Below, piece by piece: positions 36,871-48,000 of a stretch of DNA of 64,000 bases; position 1 is the first letter of the stretch; every line of letters begins with the position of its first letter. The stretch is from assembly GCF_014163735.1 (NCBI RefSeq), contig NZ_JACJDV010000010.1, forward strand, positions 1-64,000. Reading direction: 5' to 3'. Made by a program: the position numbers and the translations under genes. The DNA is from Shewanella sp. SR44-3. Lineage in GTDB: Bacteria; Pseudomonadota; Gammaproteobacteria; Enterobacterales; Shewanellaceae. The notes under the pieces were generated by a model, which saw nothing but the letters and a program-made list of their open reading frames with translations, did not search any database and was not told the DNA's origin.

Positions 36871-37806
36871 ATGGAATTGATCCGCGGTATACACAATATT
36901 TTACCCTCACACCATGGCTGTGTGCTTACCATAGGTAATTTCGATGGTGTGCACCGTGGCCATGCTCAAGTGATCAATAACTTGGTAAGCAAAGCTCATC
37001 ATTTTCAATTACCTGCGACGCTGATGACGTTTGAGCCGCAGCCTAGAGAACGTTTCTTAGGCGCAAACGCCCCAGCGCGTTTGAGCTTGCTTAGGGATAA
37101 GGTTCGTTTATTGGATGAGTTAGAAGTTGACCGGCTATTGTGTGTGAATTTTACCCATGCATTTGCCTGCCAAGCCGCTGAAGTTTTTATTGAAGATTTA
37201 TTGGTTAAAAAGCTTGGAGTTAAGTATTTAGTGGTTGGCGATGACTTTTGTTTCGGTAAAGGTCGTCTGGGTAATTTCGATATGCTGCTTGAAGCGGGTA
37301 AAAAACACGGTTTTACTGTGGTGAGTACCCAAAGTTTTATGTTAGGTTCTCACAGAGTGAGTTCAACAGCAGTAAGAGAACAACTTGCTGCTGGCAATCT
37401 TGAGCAAGCACGGCGTTTATTAGGCCACCCGTTTATGTTAAGTGGCCGCGTGGCTCACGGTAAAAAGATCGGTCGTACTATCGGCTTTCCAACGGCGAAT
37501 ATCGCCATGAAACGTAAGGTAGTACCGGTACGGGGGGTGTTTGCCGTACGTATTTATTGGCAAAATAGCGATATTTATGAAGGGGTTGCTAATGTGGGCT
37601 TTAGGCCGACAGTACAAGGGCAAACCTGCCAACTAGAAGTGCATTTGTTTGATTTTGAAGGTGATTTATATGGCAAGCATGTTGAGGTTGAGTTAGTGGC
37701 CAAAATACGTGAAGAGCAGCCATTTGAATCTCTGGATGCACTAAAACAACAAATTTTGAATGATGCAAACCAAGCGCGAGCTTTGTTTGGCAATGATGCT
37801 AGCTAA
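36871..37806 (+). CDS. ribF: Bifunctional riboflavin kinase/FAD synthetase
   Basis: Turns riboflavin into FMN and then FAD. The N-terminal nucleotidyltransferase (about 1-180) contains [12 protein letters not shown] and [11 protein letters not shown]. The C-terminal riboflavin kinase (about 185-305) contains [15 protein letters not shown] and VANVGFRPT. The 311-residue length is standard. It lies 73 bases after murJ and 32 before ileS, without terminators, consistent with a transcript running through the group. Confidence 0.96.
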   Translation: MELIRGIHNILPSHHGCVLTIGNFDGVHRGHAQVINNLVSKAHHFQLPATLMTFEPQPRERFLGANAPARLSLLRDKVRLLDELEVDRLLCVNFTHAFACQAAEVFIEDLLVKKLGVKYLVVGDDFCFGKGRLGNFDMLLEAGKKHGFTVVSTQSFMLGSHRVSSTAVREQLAAGNLEQARRLLGHPFMLSGRVAHGKKIGRTIGFPTANIAMKRKVVPVRGVFAVRIYWQNSDIYEGVANVGFRPTVQGQTCQLEVHLFDFEGDLYGKHVEVELVAKIREEQPFESLDALKQQILNDANQARALFGNDAS

Positions 37807-37838
37807 GAATACTTAGCTCAAATAACGGTATGGGATCA

Positions 37839-40661
37839 ATGAGCGACTATAAATTTACTTTGAATTTGCCGGAAACTGAGTTTCCGATGCGTGGTAATTT
37901 GGCAAATCGCGAGCCAGAAATGTTAACTCGCTGGACGCAAGATGGACTGTATCAACAGATCCGTGACAGCCGCCTTGGCCGCAAGCCTTTCATTTTGCAC
38001 GATGGCCCTCCTTATGCGAATGGCAGTATTCATATTGGTCACTCAGTTAACAAAATTCTTAAAGACATCATTATTAAGTCTAAAACCATGTCAGGTTTTG
38101 ACGCACCTTATATCCCAGGTTGGGATTGCCACGGTCTGCCAATTGAGCTCAAAGTAGAGCAAAAAGTCGGTAAGCCTGGGATTAAAATCTCTGCGGCAGA
38201 ATTTCGTGAAGAATGTCGTAAATATGCGGCAATTCAAGTGGATGGCCAGCGTGACGATTTTATCCGTTTAGGGGTTTTAGGGGATTGGAACAATCCTTAC
38301 CTGACGATGGATTTTTCAACCGAAGCTAATATTGTGCGTTCGCTGGCTAAGGTGATTGAGTCAGGCCATTTGCACAAAGGTGTTAAGCCTGTGCACTGGT
38401 GTACCGATTGTGGTTCAGCCCTTGCTGAAGCTGAAGTTGAATACGAAGACAAAACCTCACCGGCTATTGATGTCGCATTTAGCGCAGTAGACAGCACTGC
38501 TGTTGCCGCCAAATTTGGTGTGGCTAATTATGCAAGTGCAGTGTCCATGGTTATTTGGACTACGACACCTTGGACTATGCCTGCTAACCGCGCGCTAGCC
38601 TTAAGTGCTGATTTAGATTACAGCCTAGTGGAATTCACTAAAGATGGCGTGACTAAGACGTTAATCTTAGCTCAAGTGTTAGTTGAGTCATGCCTTGAGC
38701 GCTTTGGTGCTGAATCACATACTATTTTAGGCGAGACTAAAGGCGCTGAGCTTGAGTTAATGCGCTTTAACCACCCCTTCTACGCCTTTGATGTACCAGC
38801 GATTGTTGCAGACCATGTTACTACAGATGCGGGTACGGGTATCGTCCATACAGCACCTGGTCACGGTCAAGACGATTTCGTCGTGGGCCAAAAATATGGC
38901 CTAGAAGTGGCAAACCCTGTGGGTGATAACGGCGTTTATAAAGCCGACACTGAAGTCTTTGCTGGCCAACACGTATTTAAAGCTAATGCGAATATCGTGA
39001 CGCTACTGGAAGAAAAAGGCGCGCTGCTTAATCACGTGGCTTATCGTCACAGCTATCCACATTGCTGGCGTCACAAGTCACCGATTATCTTCCGCGCTAC
39101 GCCGCAGTGGTTCATCTCTATGGATAACAAAGGATTGCGCAGCCAAGCCTTAAGCGAAATCGAGAAGACTAAGTGGATCCCTGATTGGGGCCAGAGCCGT
39201 ATCGAAAAAATGGTTGAGAACCGTCCAGACTGGTGTATTTCACGTCAGCGTACTTGGGGCGTGCCTATTACGTTATTCGTAAACCGCGAAACCGAAGAGC
39301 TGCACCCAGATAGCGTGGCGTTGATGGAGCGCGTTGCGCACCGCATCGAACAGCAGGGCATTCAAGCTTGGTGGGATCTTGATGACGCTGAGCTATTAGG
39401 CGATGAAGCGCCGCTTTACCGTAAAGTAACTGACACCTTAGATGTGTGGTATGACTCAGGGTCAAGCTTCTCAACTGTGGTTGCTTCACGCCCAGAGTTC
39501 CATGGTCATGAAGTTGATTTGTATCTTGAGGGTAGCGATCAGCACAGAGGCTGGTTTATGTCATCTTTGATGATTTCGACCGCCATGAATGGCAAAGCGC
39601 CTTACAAGCAAGTGCTGACGCATGGCTTTACCGTTGATGGTAAAGGCCGCAAGATGTCAAAATCTGTCGGCAACGTGATTGCGCCTTTACATGTGACCAA
39701 TAAACTCGGTGCTGATATATTGCGCCTATGGGTTGCTGCCACAGATTACAGCGGTGAAATGACGGTTTCTGATGAAATTCTTAACCGCAGTGCCGATGCT
39801 TATCGCCGTATTCGCAACACAGCACGTTTCCTATTGGCGAACCTAAACGGTTTCAATCCAGAAACTGATATGGTTGCCAGTGAAGATATGGTAGCGCTAG
39901 ATCGCTGGGTTGTACGCCGCGCCGCGACACTGCAACAAGAAATTATTGAATCTTATGATCAATATAACTTCCATAACGTGACGCAAAAACTGATGCAGTT
40001 CTGTTCAGTTGAGCTGGGTAGTTTCTATCTTGATATCATCAAAGACAGACAATATACCGCTAAACAAGAAGGTCATGCCCGTCGTAGTTGTCAGTCGGCA
40101 TTATTCCACATAGCTGAAGCTATGGTGCGCTGGATGACGCCAATCCTAAGCTTCACTGCCGATGAAGTGTGGCAACTATTGCCAGGTAAACGTGATAAAT
40201 ACGTGTTCACTCAAGAGTGGTATCAAGGCTTAGAAGCTGTCACCTTAGACACGGATTTAAGTGATGCCTACTGGCAAGAGCTGCTTACAGTACGTAACGA
40301 AGTTAACAAAGTGCTTGAGCAAGCCCGCCGTGATAAGCGCATTGGTGGTGCATTAGAAGCTGAAGTCACCTTGTTTGCCGATGCAAACTTAAGCGCAGCC
40401 CTTGCTAGAGTCGGTGATGAATTACGTTTCGTGCTATTGACCTCTAAAGCAACGGTTGCCGAACTTGCCGGTGCACCTTTAGATGCTATCGACACTGAAC
40501 TTGCTTCACTTAAATTGCTGGTCACTAAGAGCGAAGCGCAAAAGTGCGATCGCTGCTGGCATCACAGAGAAGAAGTGAGCACGATTGAGGCTCATCCAAG
40601 TCTTTGTCAGCGCTGCGTAACCAACATCGAAGGTGAAGGTGAGCAACGTGAATTCGCCTAA
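37839..40661 (+). CDS. ileS: Isoleucyl-tRNA synthetase
   Basis: Class I synthetase that charges tRNA-Ile, with an editing domain that removes mischarged valine. The start ATG at 37839 ([19 protein letters not shown]) gives 940 residues; a start three codons upstream is possible. Catalytic motifs are SIHIGHS (about residue 66) and RKMSKSVGN (about 603). The C-terminal zinc-binding domain CDRCWHH...CQRC (about 896-930) shows it is the eubacterial type sensitive to pseudomonic acid. Followed closely by lspA. Confidence 0.97.
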   Translation: MSDYKFTLNLPETEFPMRGNLANREPEMLTRWTQDGLYQQIRDSRLGRKPFILHDGPPYANGSIHIGHSVNKILKDIIIKSKTMSGFDAPYIPGWDCHGLPIELKVEQKVGKPGIKISAAEFREECRKYAAIQVDGQRDDFIRLGVLGDWNNPYLTMDFSTEANIVRSLAKVIESGHLHKGVKPVHWCTDCGSALAEAEVEYEDKTSPAIDVAFSAVDSTAVAAKFGVANYASAVSMVIWTTTPWTMPANRALALSADLDYSLVEFTKDGVTKTLILAQVLVESCLERFGAESHTILGETKGAELELMRFNHPFYAFDVPAIVADHVTTDAGTGIVHTAPGHGQDDFVVGQKYGLEVANPVGDNGVYKADTEVFAGQHVFKANANIVTLLEEKGALLNHVAYRHSYPHCWRHKSPIIFRATPQWFISMDNKGLRSQALSEIEKTKWIPDWGQSRIEKMVENRPDWCISRQRTWGVPITLFVNRETEELHPDSVALMERVAHRIEQQGIQAWWDLDDAELLGDEAPLYRKVTDTLDVWYDSGSSFSTVVASRPEFHGHEVDLYLEGSDQHRGWFMSSLMISTAMNGKAPYKQVLTHGFTVDGKGRKMSKSVGNVIAPLHVTNKLGADILRLWVAATDYSGEMTVSDEILNRSADAYRRIRNTARFLLANLNGFNPETDMVASEDMVALDRWVVRRAATLQQEIIESYDQYNFHNVTQKLMQFCSVELGSFYLDIIKDRQYTAKQEGHARRSCQSALFHIAEAMVRWMTPILSFTADEVWQLLPGKRDKYVFTQEWYQGLEAVTLDTDLSDAYWQELLTVRNEVNKVLEQARRDKRIGGALEAEVTLFADANLSAALARVGDELRFVLLTSKATVAELAGAPLDAIDTELASLKLLVTKSEAQKCDRCWHHREEVSTIEAHPSLCQRCVTNIEGEGEQREFA

Positions 40662-40674
40662 AAACGAAAGCCCA

Positions 40675-41196
40675 ATGAGCACCATCCCCTCAAGCTGGAA
40701 AGACAGTGGTTTGCGTTGGTATTGGGTAGCAGGATTGGCCTTTGTGGCCGATCAGCTGTCTAAAATATGGGTGTTAGCCAATTTTAAATTGGAAGAGTCT
40801 GTGCAGTTATTGCCATTCTTTAATTTTACTTATGTGCGTAATTATGGCGCTGCGTTTAGCTTTTTAAGCGACGCAGGTGGTTGGCAACGATGGTTTTTCA
40901 CTATTATTGCCCTAGGTTTTAGCACCTTGCTAACCCTGTGGCTACGTAAGCAATCGCATCGGTTGTGGCGGACTAATTTGGCTTTTACCTTAGTTATTGG
41001 CGGCGCTCTAGGGAATTTAGTCGATAGGTTATATCATGGCTATGTGGTAGATTTTATTCATTTTTATTGGAATACTCATCATTATCCAGCTTTTAATATC
41101 GCCGATTCAGCTATTTTCATTGGTGCAGCGCTCATTATTTGGGATTCGTTTAAACCCCAGCAAGAACCCATGGTGAAGCAAGATAGCTCGAAATAG
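40675..41196 (+). CDS. lspA: Lipoprotein signal peptidase LspA
   Basis: Aspartic protease of the inner membrane that removes the signal peptide of diacylated prolipoproteins. Four hydrophobic segments and the two catalytic aspartates in GNLVDRLYHGYVVDFI and AFNIADSAIF are present. ATG at 40675 (MSTIPSSWKDSGLRWYW) gives 173 residues. A GTG at 40648, inside the end of ileS and with AGGTGAG before it, is a real alternative that would couple the genes and add nine residues. Confidence 0.94.
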   Translation: MSTIPSSWKDSGLRWYWVAGLAFVADQLSKIWVLANFKLEESVQLLPFFNFTYVRNYGAAFSFLSDAGGWQRWFFTIIALGFSTLLTLWLRKQSHRLWRTNLAFTLVIGGALGNLVDRLYHGYVVDFIHFYWNTHHYPAFNIADSAIFIGAALIIWDSFKPQQEPMVKQDSSK

Positions 41197-41221
41197 CGGT
41201 TAATGATTGCTGTGTATTGCT

Positions 41222-41263
41222 AGAAAAAAGATGCCAAGCGAAATCGTTTGGCACTTTTTTTAC
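41222..41263 (+). terminator. Terminator-like hairpin after lspA
   Basis: GCCAAGCG and CGTTTGGC pair (with one G-T) around AAAT, extended by A and T runs, and are followed by TTTTTTTAC. fkpB begins 84 bases downstream, so fkpB-ispH may have their own promoter. Confidence 0.8.
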
Positions 41264-41346
41264 TAGCAGAATGAAGCGATAACGGCTCCTGTTTCATCGC
41301 TATTGCATTAATAGTTAAAATTTTATAAAGAAGTAGAGTAGAGCAA

Positions 41347-41772
41347 ATGATAGAAAAATCCTTAGTATGCCATATGAATATCCTCCTTGAAGATGGCTCT
41401 ACTGCCGATAGCAGCAAGGCATCAGGGAAACCTGCCCGCCTTAACATAGGTGACGGTAGCCTAAGCCCTGCGTTTGAAGCTCAGTTAAAGAGTCTGTCAG
41501 CGGGTGATAAGCACAGCTTTACCCTTGAAGCTAAAGATGCATTTGGTGAATCAAATCCAGATGCTATCCACCATATGGACAGAAGCCGTTTTCCTGCGGA
41601 TATGGAATTAGAGGCCGGCGTTATTGTGAGTTTTGCAGGCCCTGGCGGCAGTGAAATTCCCGGCATTGTCAGAGACACTGCAGGTAACTCAATCACGGTT
41701 GATTTGAACCACCCGTTAGCGGGCCGTAAGGTAACCTTTGAACTTGAGGTTGTTAAGGTATTAGAGGATTAA
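41347..41772 (+). CDS. fkpB: FKBP-type peptidyl-prolyl isomerase FkpB (SlpA)
   Basis: A 141-residue cytoplasmic prolyl isomerase of the SlyD/SlpA group. It has the FKBP start HMNILLEDGSTADSS, the insert-in-flap region (about 70-115) and the hallmark VDLNHPLAGRKVTFELEV. It lacks the histidine-rich metal tail of SlyD, which marks it as FkpB. It lies between lspA and ispH as in E. coli (ileS-lspA-fkpB-ispH). ispH begins six bases after its stop. Confidence 0.94.
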   Translation: MIEKSLVCHMNILLEDGSTADSSKASGKPARLNIGDGSLSPAFEAQLKSLSAGDKHSFTLEAKDAFGESNPDAIHHMDRSRFPADMELEAGVIVSFAGPGGSEIPGIVRDTAGNSITVDLNHPLAGRKVTFELEVVKVLED

Positions 41773-41778
41773 GCGACT

Positions 41779-42738
41779 ATGTTGAAAATGGATCCCACAA
41801 GCCCAGAGCTTAATATTTTATTGGCCAATCCTCGAGGCTTTTGCGCTGGCGTGGATAGAGCCATCAGCATAGTTGAGCGTGCATTGGAGCTGTTTGAACC
41901 GCCTATCTATGTGCGCCATGAAGTGGTGCATAACCGATATGTGGTGGACAATTTAAAGCAGCGCGGCGCATTGTTTATCGATGAACTAGAGCAAGTGCCA
42001 GATAATAGCATAGTGATTTTTAGCGCTCACGGCGTATCACAAGCCGTACGTAAAGAAGCCAAAGACAGAGGCCTAAAAGTCTTCGATGCAACCTGCCCAT
42101 TGGTCACCAAAGTGCATTTACAAGTGACCCGCGCGAGCCGTAAGGCGATAGAGTGTATTTTGATTGGCCATGAAGGGCACCCTGAAGTGGAAGGCACTAT
42201 GGGGCAGTATGATAACCCTAATGGCGGTGTTTACTTGATTGAGTCTCCTGAAGATGTCGCCAAGCTTGAGGTGAAAAATCCGGATAACTTGTGCTTTGTG
42301 ACGCAAACTACATTATCAGTGGATGACACTATGGATATTATTGCTGCATTACAGCAGAAGTTCCCTTCAATAGAAGGGCCGCGAAAAGATGATATCTGTT
42401 ACGCTACTCAAAACCGTCAAGACGCGGTAAGAAGCATGGCAAAAGATGTGGATTTACTGATAGTGGTTGGCTCACAAAACAGCTCAAACTCAAATCGGTT
42501 ACGTGAGCTGGCAGAAAAAACCGGTACTCAGGCGTATTTAGTCGACACTGCCGCTGATGTTGAGCTTGAGTGGTTTACTAATGTTAACCGAGTCGCAGTA
42601 ACCGCAGGCGCATCGGCACCAGAGATTTTAGTACAACAGGTCATAGAAGCTATCGCGGCAATTGCGCCAAGTGTAGTGACAGAGATTGAAGGCCGTAAAG
42701 AAGATACAGTGTTTGCTGTACCTGCTGAGCTGCGCTAA
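41779..42738 (+). CDS. ispH: 4-hydroxy-3-methylbut-2-enyl diphosphate reductase IspH
   Basis: Last enzyme of the MEP isoprenoid pathway, reducing HMBPP to IPP and DMAPP with an iron-sulfur cluster. The three cluster cysteines sit in [24 protein letters not shown] and [14 protein letters not shown]. The 319-residue length is normal. The ATG at 41779 may be followed by a second in-frame start at 41788. Ends in the terminator at 42778-42818 before the pilus genes. Confidence 0.97.
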   Translation: MLKMDPTSPELNILLANPRGFCAGVDRAISIVERALELFEPPIYVRHEVVHNRYVVDNLKQRGALFIDELEQVPDNSIVIFSAHGVSQAVRKEAKDRGLKVFDATCPLVTKVHLQVTRASRKAIECILIGHEGHPEVEGTMGQYDNPNGGVYLIESPEDVAKLEVKNPDNLCFVTQTTLSVDDTMDIIAALQQKFPSIEGPRKDDICYATQNRQDAVRSMAKDVDLLIVVGSQNSSNSNRLRELAEKTGTQAYLVDTAADVELEWFTNVNRVAVTAGASAPEILVQQVIEAIAAIAPSVVTEIEGRKEDTVFAVPAELR

Positions 42739-42777
42739 ATAAGCTTAGCTGGTTCAATCAGCATAAATACCAATAGA

Positions 42778-42820
42778 AACATTCAGCTAGCTAAAACCTA
42801 GTTGAATGTTTTTTTTTGAC
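42778..42820 (+). terminator. Terminator of ispH
   Basis: AACATTCA pairs with TGAATGTT, with an additional CTAG/CTAG pairing inside, followed by TTTTTTTT. It separates the ileS-ispH group from the pilin operon. Confidence 0.88.
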
Positions 42821-43006
42821 CATAATAAACTCGAAATAACAAAGTATATTAAGCTACTTTTATAGACGCTAATGTTACTAGCTGGTTAGCTACATTTACA
42901 CTATGCTTGATTATTGACCTTTTTAGTTTTTGTAAGCATCAGATTTAGAAGGGTAAATTTTATATGCGGAAGTCAAACATTTGACTGGTAGGGGGATGTT
43001 GACGTT

Positions 43007-43561
43007 ATGCTTAATAGTGCAAAAGGGTTTTCTCTGATTGAGGTTTTAGTGTCTCTGGTCATACTCTTGATTGGACTCATTGGTATCTTCAATTTACATA
43101 TCGTTGCTAAACAAGGTAGTTTTGAATCATTTCAGCAAACTCAAGCGACTTATTATATACACACTATTATTAGCCGTATGCGGCTGAATAACAGCGAGTT
43201 AAGCAATTATGCTGGCACTTATACTGGAAGCTCAGTGTCCAGCGCTAAGTCTTGTGATGTTGCTATAGGTGTTGTCGATTTGTGTACAACGGCAGAAACC
43301 CGAGCTTGGGATCTTTACCAGTGGGTGCGTTCTTTTGAAGGGGTAAATGAAAAGTCAGCATCAGGGGTCAATATCGGCGGGCTAGATTCTGTGACGGCCT
43401 GTATACGTGTTGATGGTGTGAGTGTGTTAGTGGTGATCAGCTGGAGAGGCGTACGGGTAACCTCTGATGGTGCCGCTGATGATGCTGATACTTTTGTGTC
43501 TGGCTGTGGTGCGGCTAATGATAGACGCCGTTCGTTGGCCATTAATACCGTCATTATATAG
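43007..43561 (+). CDS. pilV: Type IV pilus minor pilin PilV
   Basis: A 184-residue minor pilin. The prepilin peptidase site is KG-FSLIEVLVSLVILLIGLIG, with glycine at 7 before phenylalanine and the conserved glutamate at +5, followed by the hydrophobic helix. The pattern GLIGIFNLHIVAKQGSFES is typical of PilV. Minor pilins PilV, PilW, PilX and PilE form, with PilY1, the tip complex that primes pilus assembly. First gene of the cluster, 268 bases after ispH. Confidence 0.9.
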   Translation: MLNSAKGFSLIEVLVSLVILLIGLIGIFNLHIVAKQGSFESFQQTQATYYIHTIISRMRLNNSELSNYAGTYTGSSVSSAKSCDVAIGVVDLCTTAETRAWDLYQWVRSFEGVNEKSASGVNIGGLDSVTACIRVDGVSVLVVISWRGVRVTSDGAADDADTFVSGCGAANDRRRSLAINTVII

Positions 43562-43575
43562 ATGAGGCTTATAAA

Positions 43576-44532
43576 GTGATCCAAGTTAAGCAACAGGGAT
43601 TCTCATTAGTTGAGTTAATGGTGTCTATGGTGATCAGCCTATTTTTAACCTTGGGCTTATTTACCATGTTTAACATGTCATCAACCAATGTGACTACCAC
43701 CAGTCAATTTAGCCAGTTGCAAGAGAATGGACGAATCGCCTTGGCACTATTGGAGCGTGATTTAAGTCAGCTGGGTTTTATGGGGGATATAACGGGTACA
43801 GGTCTCACTACGGGAAACACCAGCATATCGGCAACCCCTGTGGTAAATGATTGTGTGGGTGCTGGTATCAATAATGCCAGCTTCCCTAATAATCAGCCGG
43901 CTCACTTTAGGGTGCTTTGGGGGTTTGAACAAGGCGTCGGCGTGGGCAATTTCCCCTGTTTTACCGCTAAAGCCAATACCGATGTGATCCAATTAAAGCG
44001 TTTGATTGGTCCCTCAACCTTGGCAACCACGGCAACACGTTATTATGCCGCAGTGACGTCAGATCAACTGACATTTTTTGATGGTAGCGCAGCCGCTCCC
44101 GCCATTGTTAATAGCCGAATTTGGGAATATCAACATCATATTTATTTTATTAACAATGACGGTAGTATCCCGGTTCTCAGACGAAAAAATCTTTCTATCG
44201 GTAATGGTATGAATAATGAGGAGCAGCTAGTCGAAGGCATAGAAAATATGCGAATTCTCTATGGTTTTGACAATGATGGTGATGACACCGCAGACAGTTA
44301 CATGCCAGCGCAAAATGTCACAGATTTAATGTGGGATAATCAGTTATTTCAACGATTAGTGTCACTGAAAGTATTCTTATTAGTGCGCTCAACCCAGGAA
44401 GATAATAGTTATATTAATGATGTAACTTACAAATTAGCTGATAAAACCCTCAGTGATTTTAATGATCATTATCGACGTAAGGTGGTATCAACCACCATAG
44501 TGTTAGAGAACCCTGTGATCATAAGAAACTAA
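43576..44532 (+). CDS. pilW: Type IV pilus minor pilin PilW
   Basis: A 318-residue minor pilin with the cleavage site QQG-FSLVELMVSMVISL at residues 8-9 and the PilW marker FSQLQENGRIALALLERDLSQ soon after the hydrophobic helix. It starts with GTG at 43576, 14 bases after pilV, with GAGG about 9 bases upstream. The large C-terminal part (about 100-318) would form the globular head that contacts PilX/PilY1. Confidence 0.9.
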   Translation: MIQVKQQGFSLVELMVSMVISLFLTLGLFTMFNMSSTNVTTTSQFSQLQENGRIALALLERDLSQLGFMGDITGTGLTTGNTSISATPVVNDCVGAGINNASFPNNQPAHFRVLWGFEQGVGVGNFPCFTAKANTDVIQLKRLIGPSTLATTATRYYAAVTSDQLTFFDGSAAAPAIVNSRIWEYQHHIYFINNDGSIPVLRRKNLSIGNGMNNEEQLVEGIENMRILYGFDNDGDDTADSYMPAQNVTDLMWDNQLFQRLVSLKVFLLVRSTQEDNSYINDVTYKLADKTLSDFNDHYRRKVVSTTIVLENPVIIRN

Positions 44533-44594
44533 TGCTTAACGTATTGTTTTTGCAACAGAGTTAACTATAGGTAAGCAGTAAATAAGGTTGACAA

Positions 44595-45020
44595 ATGACA
44601 TTTTACAAGCAGCAAGGCATAGTGCTTTTTTTTTCGTTAATCATACTGCTTTTGATGACGATTATTGGGGTGGCGCTTGCGGTTAATTCAACTCAGTCAT
44701 TACGTATGGCTGGAGCGGGCAGTGAGCGCATGGAGGCTATGATAAGTGCCAAGGGTTCTCAAGACAGAGTGGTGGCATCACGAAGTGAACTTATGGTTAA
44801 CATGTTGGCACCAGCATCAGAAATTGATGCAGAGCTAGGCGTAACTAATACATTAACGCCTATGGTGGCTGCAGATGTTGATTGCCAAAGAACGACTAAA
44901 GCAAATAGTGTCGATATACGTTGTAGAAGGATTGAAATTTCCAGTGTTAGTCGATTCGGTCGAGGTGATCTAGGTCAACTGACCATAGTGGCAGGTGTTG
45001 AACAAGAGGTATTACCTTAG
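44595..45020 (+). CDS. pilX: Type IV pilus minor pilin PilX
   Basis: A short (141-residue) PilX-type pilin. The site QQG-IVLFFSLIILLLMTIIG shows the PilX habit of isoleucine at +1 and no glutamate at +5, which makes it a likely tip subunit. MAGAGSERMEAMISAKGSQD follows the helix, the segment where PilX family proteins are conserved. It lies between pilW and pilY1 as expected. The gap to pilY1 is nine bases. Confidence 0.88.
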   Translation: MTFYKQQGIVLFFSLIILLLMTIIGVALAVNSTQSLRMAGAGSERMEAMISAKGSQDRVVASRSELMVNMLAPASEIDAELGVTNTLTPMVAADVDCQRTTKANSVDIRCRRIEISSVSRFGRGDLGQLTIVAGVEQEVLP

Positions 45021-45029
45021 GGGGTTACC

Positions 45030-48000
45030 ATGTTAACAAGAATTTGTTGCTTTAGTATTTTTTTCGCCGTCATTATCGGGGCTGCAAGCAGCCATGCTGA
45101 TGATACCGAGTTGTATGTCTTTGAATCTACATCCCGCTCAGGGGCTAAGCCTCAAGTGATGATAATATTTGATAATTCAGGTTCTATGCGAACAGTGGAG
45201 TCTGATGCTACGGCGTTTTATGATCCTAATGTCACTTATCCTGCGGTAGGCAGTGGCAATGCTCTGCAAGAACGTATGCTCTATTTTACTAAAGGAGGCA
45301 TAGACAATACCGCCATGCCTGTACCTGATAGTCCCTCTGAAAGCCGACGTTTTTTAAGTGCAATTAATGGTTGTGAAACTTCTTGGAATTACTTAAATAC
45401 TTATGGCGTGTTCACAGGTTTTTTTAGGGAATATTCTTTCTCTGGTCAGAATGGTACTTGGCAGGAAGTGCCTGATAATAATGGTGCCAACATTACCGTC
45501 ATTGATTGCTTCGATGATATCGAAGCAAAAAAGTGGAACAATGCAGCAGGTCAACCTACAGGCTTTCCTATTGACAGTGCTGGTAATAAGCAAAACCCTA
45601 TTCGTTACACCCCCATTTCGGCAGGTTCTACTCAGGCACAAATCGATGCTGCAATTATTAAAGCAAAGCAAACTGGGTTTGGCACAGGCAAAGCATTAAC
45701 GCTTTATACTGACAACTATCTGCGTTGGTATCATGGCGATCAAGCCAATGTCCCTAAAAGTCGTTTAGATATTGCCAAGGAGGTGATTAAAAACACCATA
45801 GTGACAACCCCGAGTGTCGATTTTGGTCTAACCGTGTTTAATATTAATGCATTCAGTGAAGGTGACGCCGATGGCGGACGTATAGTGTCTGGCATTAAAA
45901 GTATGACAGAAGCAAACAAGCTGGCCTTGTTGGGAACTATTGCGGGTTTGGATCCGGAAACAAATACCCCACTGTGTGAGACCTTATATGAAGTACAGCA
46001 ATATTTCGGCGGAAAAACGCTCACTTTTGGTAATAAAGATAAAAAGCCCAGTGGCTATAACTATACACCTAACACCCCACCAAGGGACACATCCATAGAG
46101 CAGTCAGGGAAGTATATTACTCCATTTAAAGAATGCCAAAACCGTGCTTATGTGGTGTATATAACAGATGGTGTGCCCACCTTAGATCAAAATGCCAATA
46201 CACTAGTGAAGGGGTTGCCTAACGCAAATCAAACCGCTTATGTTAACACTAATCCTAATTTCAGCAGTTATTTACCTAATTTAGCCCATTGGATGAACAA
46301 CAATGATGTTAACGCTAATTTAGTCGGTGACCAAAATGTGAGTACATTTACTATTGGCTTTAGTGATGGCGCAGCAGATGCCGCACCATTATTAATTAAA
46401 ACAGCGGAGCTTGGCGGTGGTAAATATTTTGCAGCCAAAGGTGCCGCTCAGTTACAAGCCGCGCTACAACAGGTGTTTACTCAAATTCTTGAAGTCAATG
46501 CCAGTTTTACTTCACCTTCAATTGCGAGCAATAACTTCGACAGAACAGAAACATTCGATTCAGTGTATTACGCTATGTTTTTGCCCAATAAAGGCCCTCG
46601 TTGGTCTGGTAATTTAAAGAAATTTAAAGTCACCAGCAGTGGGAAGATAATTGATAGTAAGGGGGTTGAAGCGATTGGAAGTGATGGCAATATTAAATCA
46701 TTGGCGTGTTCCTTCTGGACTCCCAGTGCAACTTGCGCAGCAGCAAGCGATGGCGGAGATGGTAATGATGTGACTATTGGTGGAACCGCAGAAGCTCTAC
46801 GACAATCAAGTCATCGGAAAATGCTGTCAAATCTTTCTGGAGGCATGGTTAATTTAACCAAGCAAAATGCAGCGACCTTTGCAGGAGGAACATCTAACCT
46901 AGCTACTTTTATTGGTATAGATGAAACAGCGTTAGATAGCCATTTTGATTGGGCTATAGGTAAAGATGTTGATGATGATAACGGCAATAACAACCGGACT
47001 GAGAATCGCCGCGATATAATGGGGGACCCACTGCATTCCAAGCCTCTAGCGTTAAACTTTGGTTCTGAAACAACCCCTGATATTAGGGTTATTCTAGGCA
47101 CTAATCATGGCTTCTTGCATATGTTTAAAGATGCAGGAAGCACAGTCACTGAGTCATGGGCTTTTATGCCTTATGAGTTACTGCCTAATTTGCGCCCCTT
47201 AAAGGCAAATGTGCCAAGCGGGGTGCACTCTGTATACGGCATGGACAGTTCGCCTGTTGCCTATGTAAAGCGTAGTGCCAGTGGCAGTATAGAAAAAGCT
47301 TGGATTTTCGTAGGTATGCGTCGTGGTGGTAAGTCTTATTATGCCATTGATATTACCAATCCCGACAATCCAAGTTTTATGTGGAAGGTGGACGCGAATT
47401 CCCCTGGTATGTCAGAGCTGGGACAAACATGGTCGAAACCAGTGGTAGGCTTTATTCCTGGATGGCCAGCGGGCAACTCTAGCGCGGGAGCAGCCAAACC
47501 CGTATTGATTGTTGGTGCCGGTTACTCACCTGCGACTAAAGATGGCGCAGCTGTGGGCAGCGATGATACCAATAGTCGAGGGGCGTTTATACTGGATGCT
47601 GAAACTGGTACTTTGGTACATGCTTTTGGTGCGTCATCAGGAAGCAATGCCACCAAACTCTCTGGCATAGTCGATAGTGTACCCAATAGCGTGGCTTTAC
47701 TCGATAGTAATAATGACAGATTAACCGATAGAATTTATTTAACTGATACTGGCGCGAATGTATGGCGTATTGATATGCCGAGCGCTTATCCAAATGATTC
47801 TGAACGCCCGTGGACGGCATTTAAATTTGCAAGCCTTGGTGGGAATTCAGTGACAACGGATAGACGTTTCTTTGCTGAGGCCTCCGTAGCTAAAACAGTA
47901 TTTACTAACATATCTCAAGTAACGACTACTGATGCCCAAGGGCACAGCAGTACCGTAATTAGTCATCAAAACATTCCTTATGATGCAGTGGTTATTGGCT

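Noticed and set aside
36677..36871. 64-codon frame across the end of murJ
   Set aside because: Mostly inside murJ in another frame, with no homology.
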